Positions 1 through 12,734 of a DNA stretch of 64,000 nucleotides are shown one piece after another. Both the position numbers and the translations under genes were made by a program. The stretch spans positions 2,429,501 through 2,493,500 of the forward strand of contig NC_135566.1 in assembly GCF_964340395.1 (NCBI RefSeq), given 5' to 3'. This DNA comes from Glandiceps talaboti. Its lineage: Eukaryota > Hemichordata > Enteropneusta > Spengelidae. The stretch's first letter is position 1, and the number at the start of each line of letters is the position of its first letter. The notes under the pieces are model-generated. The model was not told the origin of the DNA. It saw only the letters and a list, made by a program, of their open reading frames with translations, and did not search any database.

Positions 1-2130
1 AAAAGGTGGAAGACAAGTGAAAAGCAAAATGAACTGAAAAAAAAATCACCGCATCAAAGGTGAATGGTAAATTTCACTCCGTGTTCAAGTTGATTTCACG
101 AGATTTCATCTTTGTTGTAAAATGTGACATAGTCGAGACACGGGACAATAGAGACACTGGTACGTCATTCACTATATGTAGTTACACTATCATCTCCACA
201 GTCAGTCGTGTTTGAAAAACTACATCATTGACCTTTGCAAGTGATTATTGCATATTCGTGTAAATGGACAATAAACATGTCTTAAGTGGTGTATCGATTG
301 TCACTGTATACATTTATAATACATTTACTCATTACATAATACGCTTTTTTGGTCACGGCGATTATCAAACACCTGCCTATTCATGGTTTCGCAAAAAAAA
401 TAATACCACAATTGCAAATTTTGTCGACAAAATGTTCAAATTCGCACAAATTGAAAATAAACAGATATTGATTCACGTAGAGAGATACACACTGAACCGA
501 AAAAAAATCTGATATTTATGTTTCTTGACAATGTGGCAAAATGGTAACTATGGTAACTACAGACTGTAGTAACAGTTTGCTCTTAGACTGTGACACACGA
601 TTGCCATGCGGAGAGCGTTTTGGCGAGTACATAGGAACACAAAAGAAAGCGAACACGGTGTACGTATCATGATATATGTTTCTTTTGTTTCCCGCCAGCT
701 TTGTGACTTTGTTGACAGGCTGATATGAAATACATTCGGCGCTGATTGGCCTCTCTCCTCTGCCCCTCGATAATTCGTCACCGTGATTAGTATGTAAACA
801 GCGATCGCAGTGAAAGATACATCCCCCATTTAGCGATTGAAAATTGATTATTTGTCGATTGCAAGGTGAAAAGTGCAAAGAAGAAAGTCTCGTCTGTTGG
901 GAACGCGAGAAAAAACTCGCCCAATATAGCTAATATTTCTGAGTAGAGCAATTTTCTCCGAGCAAGTATTTAGGTGAATTATATTTGAGCAATGTTTTCA
1001 ACAACGAGAAGTGCTTCTTTACAAACGATGTGATGATATTGAAAATTTAGAAACATCCAGGTGCATTATGTACATAATTTGGCTACTTGACATTTAACAG
1101 CTGATAGCGTATCAGATAGGCTGTGAAATTTCAACAGCAGCATGGACTATGTTGTACGCACCACATGCTTGATTTCTAGTTAAATTTCTATATTCTCTGG
1201 TGAAACGATATGATACGCTTTTATTTCCAACCCGACGGGTCCTTTGAACTAGTTAAAATCCAAATAACATTCATAAAATTACAATGAAATTAAACTTTGA
1301 AAATAACAAATTTGTAGTCGATTGAAATAATCGTCTTCAGATATTCCACTTATAACGTCATTGTAAGCCAACTTTTAAATCAAATACAACTGTGATTTTA
1401 TGGAAAATAATTAGGCATGCAAAGACGTGCATGAGTGATTGTGTATTTTATGAGGGTTCGTTTGCTTCCATGGCTCGTTTCGGGGCTTTGCCTGCACGGC
1501 TTTTTTATAGTTTACCGTGGCTTTTCAACGAGCTGGTAATGGACCCCCAATCTAACTATCGTCATTAAAATATGCCCGAGTAAAATTAATAATTCGGGGA
1601 TTTGCTAATGAAAAGCCTCTTACGAGACGGGATTTGGGTGACGCGGTGTATATGCCACGGTTCGGTGTCTTAGTGGCAGAAAAGTATCACGTTATCGGAA
1701 TACTGATTCTCTTGTAACAAGCCGACGGAGTGTTCCTCTCCGTGATCGATGCAGCTATAAATTTAGAATTAAAATAAAAACGACATTTCAGGAACGATTG
1801 ATGGTATATGAAAAGCTCTCACGGTTAGGCTTACAACATTTTTTTCAAAACAAAATATCTATCAAAACAAAATATAAGAATTATCCAAAAATAGTTGAAA
1901 TGGTAGAACTAATTGTAAATTTATCGACCATGTGATATGTTCAGTCTTTTCAGCGAATCCAACCAAAATATTCAACCAAGAATACAAAACCGAACACAGA
2001 TTTTAAAACCAAGCCTATGGTGAAGTTTGTCCTTCTGGTGATACCGTAATAACAATGAATTATGAATCGAAAAATGAAAAGTTGACACTTTTCCCTGAGT
2101 TTGAATATGTTAAATTTGATCCGAAATGAT

Positions 2131-2239
2131 ATAATATAACCACCCCTATACCCATAATAATATAACCACCCCTATACCCATAATAATATAACCACCCCTA
2201 TACCCATAATAATATAACCACCCCTATACCCATAATAAT
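2131..2239. repeat. 26-bp minisatellite, about four near-identical copies
   Basis: Copies start at 2138, 2164, 2190 and 2216. The unit begins AACCACCCCTATACCC and ends in an AT-rich ATAATAATAT-like tail. Copies 1-3 are identical and copy 4 is truncated, so the expansion is recent. Confidence 0.97.
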
Positions 2240-2312
2240 GTTAATGCTGTGTATCACGTTGAACCAAACATGAACTCATTTTTCAGGAAACGAAAACGAC
2301 ACAACAGCTGCA

Positions 2313-2350
2313 AACAAACAAACAAACAAGCAAACAAACAAACAAACAAA
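2313..2350. repeat. (CAAA)n-type microsatellite
   Basis: About nine CAAA/AAAC units with one CAAG interruption. Confidence 0.95.
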
Positions 2351-4502
2351 GTGAACTTTGGCTAAATGGCAAACTTGGAATTGGTATGTGTATGCTAAAA
2401 ACAGTGTAGCGGTGTTTAGAGTAAAACACACGTTTGATGTATTAAAGTCCCTCTCCCGAGAACCGTAAGTGTCAATAATTATATATTTCTATAGTAAGTG
2501 CATATTGTTTATTCATTATTATCAATACATAGACACACTTTTTGCCGTCTTCGCTGTCAATGAAGATTAATCTTCAGTTTAAAAAGAATATAGTGAGTTT
2601 GCATAGATGAACGTTTCCCGCCAAATATTGTTTGTCTCAAAAGCGTTAACATGTATGTATGTCACATGTTTTTTCTTTTTTTTCTAACCGTTGTCAAATC
2701 TGTTTCGATTGGTAGAGATACGTATGCGCAATGCTATGGTTAGTCTATTTGTCCATCAATGCAACGTCTGTCACAAAGATCAGCGAAAAAATATACAACA
2801 AAAGCGTTTTTGACAGTAAAACTGGTTGATAATTTCTCCTTTCATACTAAACCTGAGGCTCTTAGAATCCTTGACAAAAATTGTGATTTCTGCAGTGATT
2901 ATACGTGTCATACGAACAATGCAAAGAGGACTCTTTGCAACAATATGGCCAGCAACCTTCGATGTTTTGTTTCACCCGAGGGTCCAGGTTTTCTATGGCA
3001 AATAATGCACCAGTGACATGTATACTAGCTTTCTAACGTTCGCAGCTTTTAACCTGTCAGAGCAGCCCCTGGTGTCAAAATCGACGAAAATGTGCTTTTA
3101 TTTCGTCATACATTGTTCACTGAGTGTATTGGTGACATTAAGAGCACTCTGTTTCGAACTCGGCGGAAGAGTAGATTGCTACTTAATCGACGACGTGTGT
3201 ATAGAAGACCTGTACCCCGCCTGTTTGCTCTCTCGTCAAAAATTACCTCCGAGAAAAAGTGTCCTCCCATCCTTTGGGTTTGCGTGCGCATCCGGTCTTT
3301 TTCTAACGTCAAAATACAGAAATAATTGAAGCGTATCAACGGAAATGTATCATCTACGAACGACATACTATATGCCATTTATCCGTGATGACACACGTCA
3401 AATATATCGTCTGCTCTCTCGAAATATACTCCCGCCAGTTTTGGCCCAAGGTTTGACATCGTGAAATAGAATAGTTATGATAAGAACAGGGGAACTGAGT
3501 TCAAGTCTTACATCATTTTTGTTTGGATGTTCTTTTTTTTAATTTTAAAAAAAAATCAATCTGATATGATATATATAGACTATGATAAACTGTCTTTTGC
3601 AAATTTATGCTTTCATTCCTATTTGTTAAATAACGCAACAATATTGTTTATTTGATGTCAAATTTGAACCAATTAAATTCCCATAGTTCTTTGCGATTGT
3701 TTCCATAATTATGAAAATTGTCACGTCTTGCACACCCCCATCTACAGTAACGGCGATAACCCTATCCGTCAGCCGAGAATCAAGACTATTGTTGGCAATC
3801 CCCAAATGAAGGGATTTTTCTATCAGCTTACGTATGTGTAGATAGGTGCTGTAGATAGCTACCAAGTGATAAATATGCCGTCCATATCTAACAAAACTGG
3901 GTATCATGACAAGCGATCTAAAACTCTTGCTATCTCATAGCTCTCTCTTTCTCTCTCCTAAGCTTCCGTGTAACAGTTTGAATGCTTGACACTACCGAGT
4001 TTGTCCATGATAGAAATTGAATGATTACAGCTTTGTTTACTTCTATTTAAAAAAAGGCTCCCTCAACATCTTGAAAAATAACAACTTAGTTTCGAAGGTT
4101 ATCATTATTTTTAGCAAAAAGCTGCCGAAAACATTTCCGGATGTCCTAAAGTGTTAAGTGAGATAAATCGAGATGAGGGTTGAAAGATGATGGACAGTTG
4201 GTTCGTTCGGGCAGTATGGCTGTGGTGCGAAGACGGTCATTTCTAATATATACCAGGAGTGAACATGTAACGTGGAATATTGTTTACACAGCATCACAAC
4301 TCTAAATGTACAAAAACTTTAATTGGATATCAATGATAAAGGACTCGCGATGATAGGAACAATCGTCAGGGATATACAAGGATACATCAGGGATATATGT
4401 AGCTCTTCTTTAGACATTGTCAGCAATGCCCAACTCACGTCACGTGTTCTATTTCTAGTCTGCTGTCAATGTCGTTGTTGAAACTTTTGGAAGAGCTAGG
4501 GG

Positions 4503-4504
4503 TA

Positions 4505-4552
<48 letters not shown>
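4503..4552. repeat. (TG)n(TA)n dinucleotide repeat
   Basis: About six TG units pass directly into about eighteen TA units. Confidence 0.97.
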
Positions 4553-4554
<2 letters not shown>

Positions 4555-5696
4555 CCGTAACTAATATATGGGGTACTATATGTTTGTAGGTAGCCAGTAA
4601 TCGTAATAAATGCACAATCTAAAATGATCGAACACACTTATTGATACGGAAATTGTATGGGATGAAACTAATTTTTTCTATGGAATTCTGTTGCAGTTTT
4701 ACATTATACAGTTTGTGGGATCTGTCGATTGATAAATAATAATCTTTAAAAGGGAAAAGAAACCATGAAATATAAAATGTGTTTTCATTTAGTAATCGCG
4801 TACATGTAAAAAAATCAGCAATTCATCACTTTCTAATGAAGTCTGGCGTCATTTCAGCACTACATCGACAGTCTTGGTAGTATGGGTATATATTACTAGT
4901 ATTTCTCTACAGGGTTGGTTGTATAATGTTTTAAAGACACGCAGTGAGGCAACAGCTGTTGTAGAATATCTGAAGCAGCAAAAGCTCTCTAAATATGCAA
5001 ACACAATGGGGAAACACTGAATTCCATGAAGCCTATTTAAGCTCGCATGTAATGTTGTTTTTAGAAATCCCACATCGATGACATTTTTTCTGTTTGTCCT
5101 AATGAAAGAAATGCCGCGTTGACCGATTCGGCGGCGTTTACATTGTCCGACGTAATTTCTATGACAGTACTGTCACATTGGTTAATTTCACATCCAAAAT
5201 ATACCGTGGAATTGTTTTTCGATTCTTATCGAAAAACCCTTTCTAGATTTATGTAAACACTTGCTTAAAAAAAGTATAGTTATCGCATCGAGACACTAAA
5301 GTCAATCCAATAGATTTCCGTGTTCTGGTTATCAGATTGTTTCGTCTCTGCATAGTTTGAAGTATTTCTGACCCGGTTCAAATGTCAAAGGTCATAACCT
5401 TCTCGGGAAGTTAATTTAGAATTACTTGGAAGAGATTCCTATAAGGAAATATAATGTTATCAATATTATTCTTGAAAGGTACACCTGGGTTATGATGACG
5501 TCCGGCAAACAACAAGACTTCTTTTTCTATAGTATGGGGTGGGTTTACTTTCAGAACCAATCGATTTAAAGAGTCCGTCACTTTTACATATGTTTTAACA
5601 ATTGCGAAATGTAAAAATAAATTTCAGAATTGGTGAATAGTTAAATAATAATATATTTGATATAAATATATATGAAAAAGATAGTCTATTGTGTAC

Positions 5697-5848
5697 GTAT
5701 GTATGTCTATCTATCTGTCTGTCTCTGTATGTATGTATGTATGTATGTATGTATGTATGTATGTATGTATGTATGTATGTATGTATGTATGTATGTATGT
5801 ATGTATGTATGTATGTATGTATGTCTGTATGTATGTATGTATGCATGT
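5697..5848. repeat. (TATG)n tetranucleotide array with TCTG edges
   Basis: A long TATG run from about 5727 is preceded by TCTA/TCTG units and interrupted once by TCTG near 5824. The frames through it (YVCM... on one strand, HTYI... on the other) are repeat translations, not genes. Confidence 0.98.
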
Positions 5849-6555
5849 GTTTGTGTGTATACGTGTGTTGGAGTGCCAATTTTGGTAGATCTGCTAAAAC
5901 GCAAAACATAACGGAAAATCACCATTTCAAAGCAAAAGAAAAAGAGATAATACTTAATGTATCAAATAAACAAATGCTACACATAAATTCACAGTATAGA
6001 TAAATATATAAATAAGAAACACAACCTACTGGGGTTGGTTAGTATGATCTAGGGTCAGCCACGTGGTGTACAGTTAATTCCATTTGCTAGCACAAATCAT
6101 TACCTAATACAGAATGGTAATCGGTACTAATTAGCTAACACTTAGAATGTAGTGCTGACTTTGTTCCATTTGTTTAAATCACTCAATTTGGAAAGCCAAA
6201 TGACTATAAATATCGCACCAAGAAGTCTAAAAGGGTTGGTGGTATTACTGGTGTTGATTGATCGCCTCTTGACGACTTCTCATCAAGCTAAAAGTCAACC
6301 CCTATACGTGGAAGTCATACGGAATTATGCAAATATGTCAAATCTGTATATATATATATAGTACGTTGTTTTTTCTTTAAACATGGCAGTGAATAATGGT
6401 GGTGGTATTGTTGCACATTTATAGATAGCTTTTCCTTTGTGGAAAACGTTACATATCCTGGAAAATGATATGTATTCATATGTCGGACGGGGAGTTGACT
6501 ACAAGGACATTACATTGTCCATGCTCAGGATTGAATTACTTACATGTTTTTGTTC

Positions 6556-6621
<66 letters not shown>

Positions 6622-6702
6622 ATGTATGTATGTATGTATGTATGTATGTATGTATGTATGTATGTATGTATGTATGTATGTATGTATGTATGTATGTATG
6701 CA
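6556..6702. repeat. (TCTG)n then (TATG)n compound array
   Basis: About sixteen TCTG units switch cleanly at about 6621 to about twenty TATG units. Degenerate TG-rich sequence follows to about 6780. Confidence 0.98.
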
Positions 6703-8574
6703 TCTGTCTATCTGTGTGTTTGTGTGTGTCTCTGTGTGTTTCGTGACTGTGTGTATGTCTATATATGCATGCGTCTGTGTCCAGGAAATGGAATTATGCT
6801 GAATTCAGGTGTATTAGTATTCCTGTATGTTATGTCATCAAACGACGGTGCATCTTACTGGGTTCAAAGAATGGCATAATATTGGACGTCGGAATGAAAA
6901 AAAATGTGAAAATTGATTCCATCCGTGTCCATATTTCCGTTTGTAGTTCACATAATTCAGAATAAAGGTACTAGTGAAATGTGTCGACCAGTTCAATATA
7001 TCGTATAAAAATACACAATTCAATAATATACCTATAACTATAGTTCTGTAACGGAGGTTAACGCTTGGAAATATTTCAACTATATATTTAACTGCATGTA
7101 TACACTAATTTCGAAACCCTCCTTTCTTCCCAACTCTTTTTATCCAATCTCGAAAAGCATCATTGCATGTTGGTCGCCATGGGGCGCCACTAACGAATCG
7201 CAAGATATCTTCACCAATGGATACAATGTCGAACGTGATAGAATACTTGAGATGGTAAGAGTTGGATATATATGGAGCAGCGCTATCCATGTTATGGAAC
7301 CAGCGGCAGTTTGTTTTTACACATGCCGCTGTCTGGATAAGAAAGCTAGTCGCCTTAAGACCTAGGCTATACTGACAACACGCTGGGAGTTTTCCTTTGC
7401 TGCATCAAACTGTTGTCAAATGCTTTTTCAAGAAGAATGAGCAGAAAGCGACCTTGCTGCTGAAGAACGTTTCCTGTGCTTTGAAAAGTAGCTTTTACTG
7501 ATGCAAATGTAAGATTCCTTTGAACTATGCGTGACCAGTCTCACTGGTGTTTATACTAACTCTGCTTTTCAGCTTTTCAAGTGAAAAAAAGACGGCGCCT
7601 TTGCGAATGAATCGTGAAAAAGAGCAAATCACAGAAATTGAAACATCGCCACTGCTGACTAATATCAATAAGCTTACCTCACCATATGTCATTATATTGC
7701 CTTCACAGAAATTTCTGAAAATATCACCACGACAAAATATGCTGGCTGGAAATATTATATTATGTATGGATTGTAATATTATATGATAACTGACTTTGTT
7801 GACATACAAAACTGGGACAATTTAAGCTAGTCAGTGATCGAAAATGTATTAATTTACTATACTTTCCAAGCGAAATCTGATAAACTTTTCGTCAAAATGG
7901 CTACCATATTTTAAGCCAATCAAGAATATTTGCAATATTTCCATGGTAACGAAAATACGTAGCAGGCTTTACCATGAAATTTAGAAATATGAAATACATA
8001 ATTTGTACATTGCCAGAAAGGAAATGCTATTGTTTACATAGTTGATTTGTATGTTATTGTTGTTGTTTTAGAAAAAAACATCCTCAGCGATAGAATTCGA
8101 ATTTAAGCTCAATCTTTCAAAAAGAAGCTCTCACATCTGTTGGTACGTTTCATTTTAATATTGATTGATTTTTTAAAATCGAAAATAAGTTTCAGAATTT
8201 GACGCATTGCAAAGCTTATAATGAATTCGTTATCACACTTACTCTAATGATCCAAGGCATGAATATATCTATTACTTACTTCTCTTCATTAAAATCAACC
8301 AAAATCGACAGTCTCCATGGAAAATCGCTAATTTGAATATTATACACATTAAAGTGTGGATATGGGCGTTGGATAATTTGGCGGGTAAAGACTGGGTATG
8401 ATGGAACGAAGATACCAATTGCCAATCATAAAGTTGCAGATACCCAGCACAACTAATACGAATACGTGTCCTCGGTATATTCGATTTCTGTTCTTTAATC
8501 TGTTGGTTTTTCTCGGTATGTACTTTCGTATGTCATCATTGAATGAACAAGAGTCGAATACATTATGTACCTAG

Positions 8575-8585
8575 CACAACAACAA

Positions 8586-8622
<37 letters not shown>

Positions 8623-8638
8623 CACCACCACCACCAAT

Positions 8639-8682
<44 letters not shown>

Positions 8683-8690
8683 CGGCAACA
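8575..8690. repeat. (CAA)n array with an internal (CCA)n block
   Basis: CAA units are interrupted by a short ACC/CCA block around 8621-8635, then continue to about 8683. Poly-Cys, poly-Val and poly-Leu frames here are artefacts. Confidence 0.98.
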
Positions 8691-11600
8691 GACAGTTGTG
8701 ACTTGATGAGATAAACTAGACAGACATTTTTGCACATTGTAAATAAAAATAATATCCATTCACTGAGCACTTTGGACACACAAATCAATTCATTCACGTT
8801 CAATGATTACGAAAAAAATGTATTAACGAACTGGTTTTATCTTCTAATCTAATGGAAATATTCAAATGTGCAAACCTTTTAACTTTGCAGACGATTACTA
8901 CCTGGATCGAACTAACTTCGTCAAAATGGGTACTGTCGGCAGCATTTGTACATGTACAGTGTGTGATTATTGACCTTTGCCCTTTCTGCATCAATTATTT
9001 CATTTTATTTTGCATTTGTCGAGCCAAGTTTTATGTCGTTCATACAAAGAAAAGCATTTGATGTGGTCATTGACTCTTGAGACGCACCAGTAGCTACTCT
9101 TTCTTGGCGATTTAGTACAAAACGAAACTATTTTTCATAATTTCTTTTTAGCTTGAATTTGTGTTTTGTTATCTGTTTTGGGTGAACAGTTGTCCTGTTG
9201 CTATATGGCCGGTGATGGCTACGTTTGTGGTTGTCAAATGGCAACCGCAGTTCCCCACTACCAAATATAACAGAAATCGTCGTCTGTTTGGGTTATAGCC
9301 CATCGCGAGCATACACGTGTGTCTACAGAATATCTGTGTTCACGCAGTGACACGCTGCAAGCTTTCGTCAACTGCCTTTACTGGTAATGTTTGAACCGCT
9401 AATTACTACCCTAATGGGGCGTTCTCTTCAATATTCAATTTGACCCAGGCTGTGATGGCTTCCTAAAGAATAGAGATTTCACCCAAACTTGTCGAATTAA
9501 AGCTCTTCATGTGCACTGATCAAACCCCACTCCGCCAAAACCTAAAATATCGACCTGACGCAAAGTACGGGTTTCAATTACATGCTCACGCTGTGTGTGG
9601 AATATTCAAGACACCAATTGCGTGCCCTTTCTCCGTGATCTTAAAAGTGAACACGCATGTGAGGGACCCTCGAGGGGGTAGGGTACTCCCCGCGGGATGG
9701 GGAAACATTGCGAGGTCGGAAGCCTAAGCATGAGTCGAGTCCAAATAGGGAGAAATGAAAAGACAAGCCGCCGGGTTTAGATCAGTGGCTTACAACCGGG
9801 GTAAAAACCTCGTTGTAGTTTTTTCAAGTTGACCCTTGCCCAGACTTGGGTCCCGATGGACATCCAGTTGGCTAAGAACGGCACATTAGAGAATGGTTCC
9901 TATTCACCGTTGACTGCGCATCCTTCACGCGGAAATATTATATGATATAATCAAGTTGTGCTTCGTTTCTAACTGTCGAATTTAATTTCAACCGCCAATG
10001 CCTCCGTGATCATACTTTGAAATCGACGTATTCCAAGTGATTGTTCAGAGTTGCATAGACTCTACCGTCGCCCTTTCATATTGACATATAAATGCACTCA
10101 CATTTTAACCAAGCACTTTTAAAATCGATGCATTTGAAAGATCATAAGTTCCATACGGGATTCCCAAACATGCCTGAGAGCAACGCAGGGATACACATCT
10201 CGAGAAAAAGACCCGCTTTTCACAATTATGTTTGTATCTACTGTTGCCATGACAGCAACAGTATGTGGTATTTAATGGATTTCTGTATGCTTCAAAGCAC
10301 TAGAACAACTTATATAAGTGTTATATGTTGCTTTGGGGGAAACGACACAGACTGATTATATGCAAATAAAATAACAACAACAAGAAATAGGAATATATAT
10401 ATATATTGTAAGCTCAATTTTGCAAATTATTTGGTGATCCAAAGGATTTTGGACAATCTGGTGTTGATGGATCTATATCACTTGATATTCTGATTTGTGT
10501 TTTCAAACAAAATAAAAATATTAAAATATCAATATATGGGGGTACATTAAAGTCGCTTAAAATAACCCCCCGTCAGAAGTCACCCCCCCTCACCCAGAAG
10601 CCACTGCACGGCATTAGCATACATATGTAACCATAAAGCGATATAGTAGACGCAATAACTATTTTTTATACATGTGATTAATATACAACGACTGATAGAC
10701 TGTCTATCTTTCAGTTCATAGTTAAGTAAGAATCAACAGTAACCACTACTGGTAACGTTTACCGATGTGACACTAAACTTTATTATTATCTTTTTATTTA
10801 TTTATTTATTTACTTATTCCTTAAAATATGTTAATAAATTTATTTTGAAACAGTGTAGTTGGGTATTAATACTTAGATGTGTCAAATTGAATAAAGTTAT
10901 TTTTCCTAGCATTAATACTTTGTGCTATCACAGACGAAGAGGGAGATACGCACCGACATATGGCGGAATCACGCAATGTTCTCATCTCCCCGGGCGTTTT
11001 GTCTGATAGTGCCTTTTTTTCTCAGGCCATACACAAGGGTGTGACTTGGTTGTGGTAATATTTCACATATATCATTTTGTTTAGACTAGCCGCCTTAAAA
11101 AAAATTGTACAAATATATCAAAACGTTGTCATTTCTTCTTTTCAAAAGCAAATCACACTTGACTGTATTCATCTACTGTTTTATTTCATTTAGTAACCAA
11201 CGTTACGGTAAGGTTTAGAGCTACTATGGAACTGTTCATAGTGTAACTTAGCTCAGCCCGGAGACAATGATCACACTCTGGTGTTGAAATCATTTGAATT
11301 AGGAACCGAAATATCGACTCGCTCCACAAAAGAAGAAAAACAGAAACGTAAACTATAATATATTTTCTAAGTGTGCTATAGTAGTGGGGTTGGCTTTTAC
11401 TTCAGCTGTGCACGCGCTACATCAGATATCGTAAAAAACACATGCAGTTGAAATCTTATGGAAAGATAGGTTCCTATTATAAACCCAAATATTTCGAATC
11501 CATAATTTATTTAAATGAAGGATCGTGTATAAATAAAAATAAGAAAACGTGCCTAAATGAAGAAGTGGTGACTTCCTACTTTCTGCAGTGATACATAAAA

Positions 11601-12171
11601 GCAAATGCTTTGTTTATTTTATAAATTTGAGTCGCTTCCTAAAATCGATATGGCCACTCGAGATCTTCACGGCTGGCTCTTGGAATACTCACTAACGAAT
11701 CGAATTTCTCGGCGTTTTCCAAGCGTGTACGATATGTGCCAATTCGGTGGTATTTTATAATATTCCCCGGAGTTTTAGGTATTTTCTATAAACTTCAACT
11801 TCTCCGACGTACTTTTTTGTCGGAGAATGATAGTGGTGTCAACACAGTGCGCACAATCAACTTCACAATGAGAGTACGCCCAAGTTACTCTAGTGTAATG
11901 GTAGGTTTTATCGAATTCTTAATTCGTTTAGTGTTCGTTCAGACGAGTGTATTATAAGTTTCCAAGGTCTTCTTTGAATATCATACGGGACCATTATAAG
12001 TTTGTTGTAAATGAACTTGGCAGTGTTTATATTATGAGGACGGACAAACTCATACAATGTTCATGAAGCTTATTTTTGTGTAAACAATTTTGAAATTAGT
12101 ATGATCGTTAAAACAAACATCAAACGTACAATCGCATGATAACTGACTAGATATTTGAATGTATAACTTAC

Positions 12172-12734
12172 CTGTATAACTCTCATATTTAATCCTGTTT
12201 CCTGGGCTAGCTGTTCTCGTATGTGTCTTGTTGGCTTTGGTGTGGCATTAAATGCAGCTTTCAAAGTTTCTAGTTGTTTAGCTTTAATTGTTGTACGTGG
12301 CCCACGCCGTTTCTGTCCACCAACATTATTAGAGTCTGTGTTTTCATTATTTGCTGGTGGTGTGACATTTGTTCCACTATTATTACTATTAGAATTGTGC
12401 ACATTTGTATCACTGTTTGTTTGTTGGCCATCATTAGAATTTGTATTGGCTTCAACACTCTCACTTATAGATGAAAGATCGTCCTTGTCATCCTCATCTT
12501 CGTCCAAATCACCTTGAATAGGTGGTGTCGGTTGACTCTCCGTGTCTTCCCCTGGGGTTTGAGCCGACGGGGGAGCCGCTGTTGATGGTGGGGGAGCCAC
12601 TGACGAAGGAGGGTTCACTAAACTAGGTGGACTCTGTAGAAGCGAATCGCAACTTCCATTGGAAAGGCCAAAGCCATTGGAAGTGACGGCTCCGTTGCTG
12701 AGATGTCCCCCACCTAATTCTGATTCCGACTCGG
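12172..12734 (-). CDS. Lhx1/5: Lhx1/5 exon C: linker and first three-quarters of the homeodomain
   Basis: Encodes the rest of Ala127 and residues 128-314. It enters through a pyrimidine-rich acceptor ending CCACAG before 12734 and leaves in phase 0 at CAG/GTAAGT after 12172. The linker has a Gly/Ser/Asn start, a Pro/Ala/Ser segment, an acidic patch ([14 protein letters not shown]) and an Asn/Ser/Thr-rich low-complexity run, then [13 protein letters not shown] opening the homeodomain. The linker is roughly 150 residues against about 60 in vertebrate LHX1, so it is expanded. Homeodomain residues 1-46 are intact (R5, L16 and F20 in place). The exon stops after Q46, just before V47-W48-F49-Q50-N51 of helix 3, an intron position I recall from vertebrate LHX1. 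Translation past the donor gives SYTFKYL, which is not a homeodomain. Confidence 0.95.

Larger units (their letters stand above)
1..12171 (-). other. Probable Lhx1/5 intron 3, incomplete at the left edge
   Basis: This begins with the donor GTAAGT at 12171-12166. I scanned the minus strand for an acceptor followed by V-W-F-Q-N and found none, so the whole stretch is most simply the 5' part of an intron over 12 kb long. It holds a 26-bp minisatellite (2.1 kb), AAAC-type repeats (2.3 kb), TG/TA repeats (4.5 kb), two tetranucleotide arrays (5.7 and 6.6 kb), a CAA array (8.6 kb) and otherwise AT-rich unique DNA. A small divergent exon could have been missed. Confidence 0.7.

Noticed and set aside
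2255-2280. Minus-strand V-W-F-like codons (GTTTGGTTCAAC) as the missing helix 3 exon
   Set aside because: The next residues are not Q-N-R-R and no AG acceptor precedes them.
5368-5390. GGTTCAAAT resembling a tRNA B box
   Set aside because: No A box at the right distance and no cloverleaf could be drawn.
5595-6003. Open frames rich in YVCM and HTYI repeats over tetranucleotide arrays (also at 6437-6879, 24651-25213, 28383-28874, 33837-34209, 48130-48700)
   Set aside because: These are translations of TATG/CATA/TCTG arrays, which lack stops in several frames on both strands. They do not start or end at gene-like signals.
7275-7305. Minus-strand TGGTTCCATAAC (W-F-H-N) as the missing exon
   Set aside because: The following codons do not match R-R-S-K-E-R-R, there is no acceptor, and the frame context is wrong.
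7937-7950. RFX-like ATTTCCATGGTAAC, repeated at 29891-29904
   Set aside because: Two 14-base matches are expected by chance in this much AT-rich DNA.
8571-8803. Poly-Cys/poly-Val/poly-Leu frames
   Set aside because: Translation of the CAA/CCA array.
12070-12171. Continuation of the homeodomain frame past residue 46 ([11 protein letters not shown]...)
   Set aside because: It starts at a perfect GTAAGT donor and does not encode homeodomain helix 3, so it is intron.
12221-12517. Plus-strand frames opposite the homeodomain exon
   Set aside because: Antisense shadows of the conserved Lhx1/5 exon.
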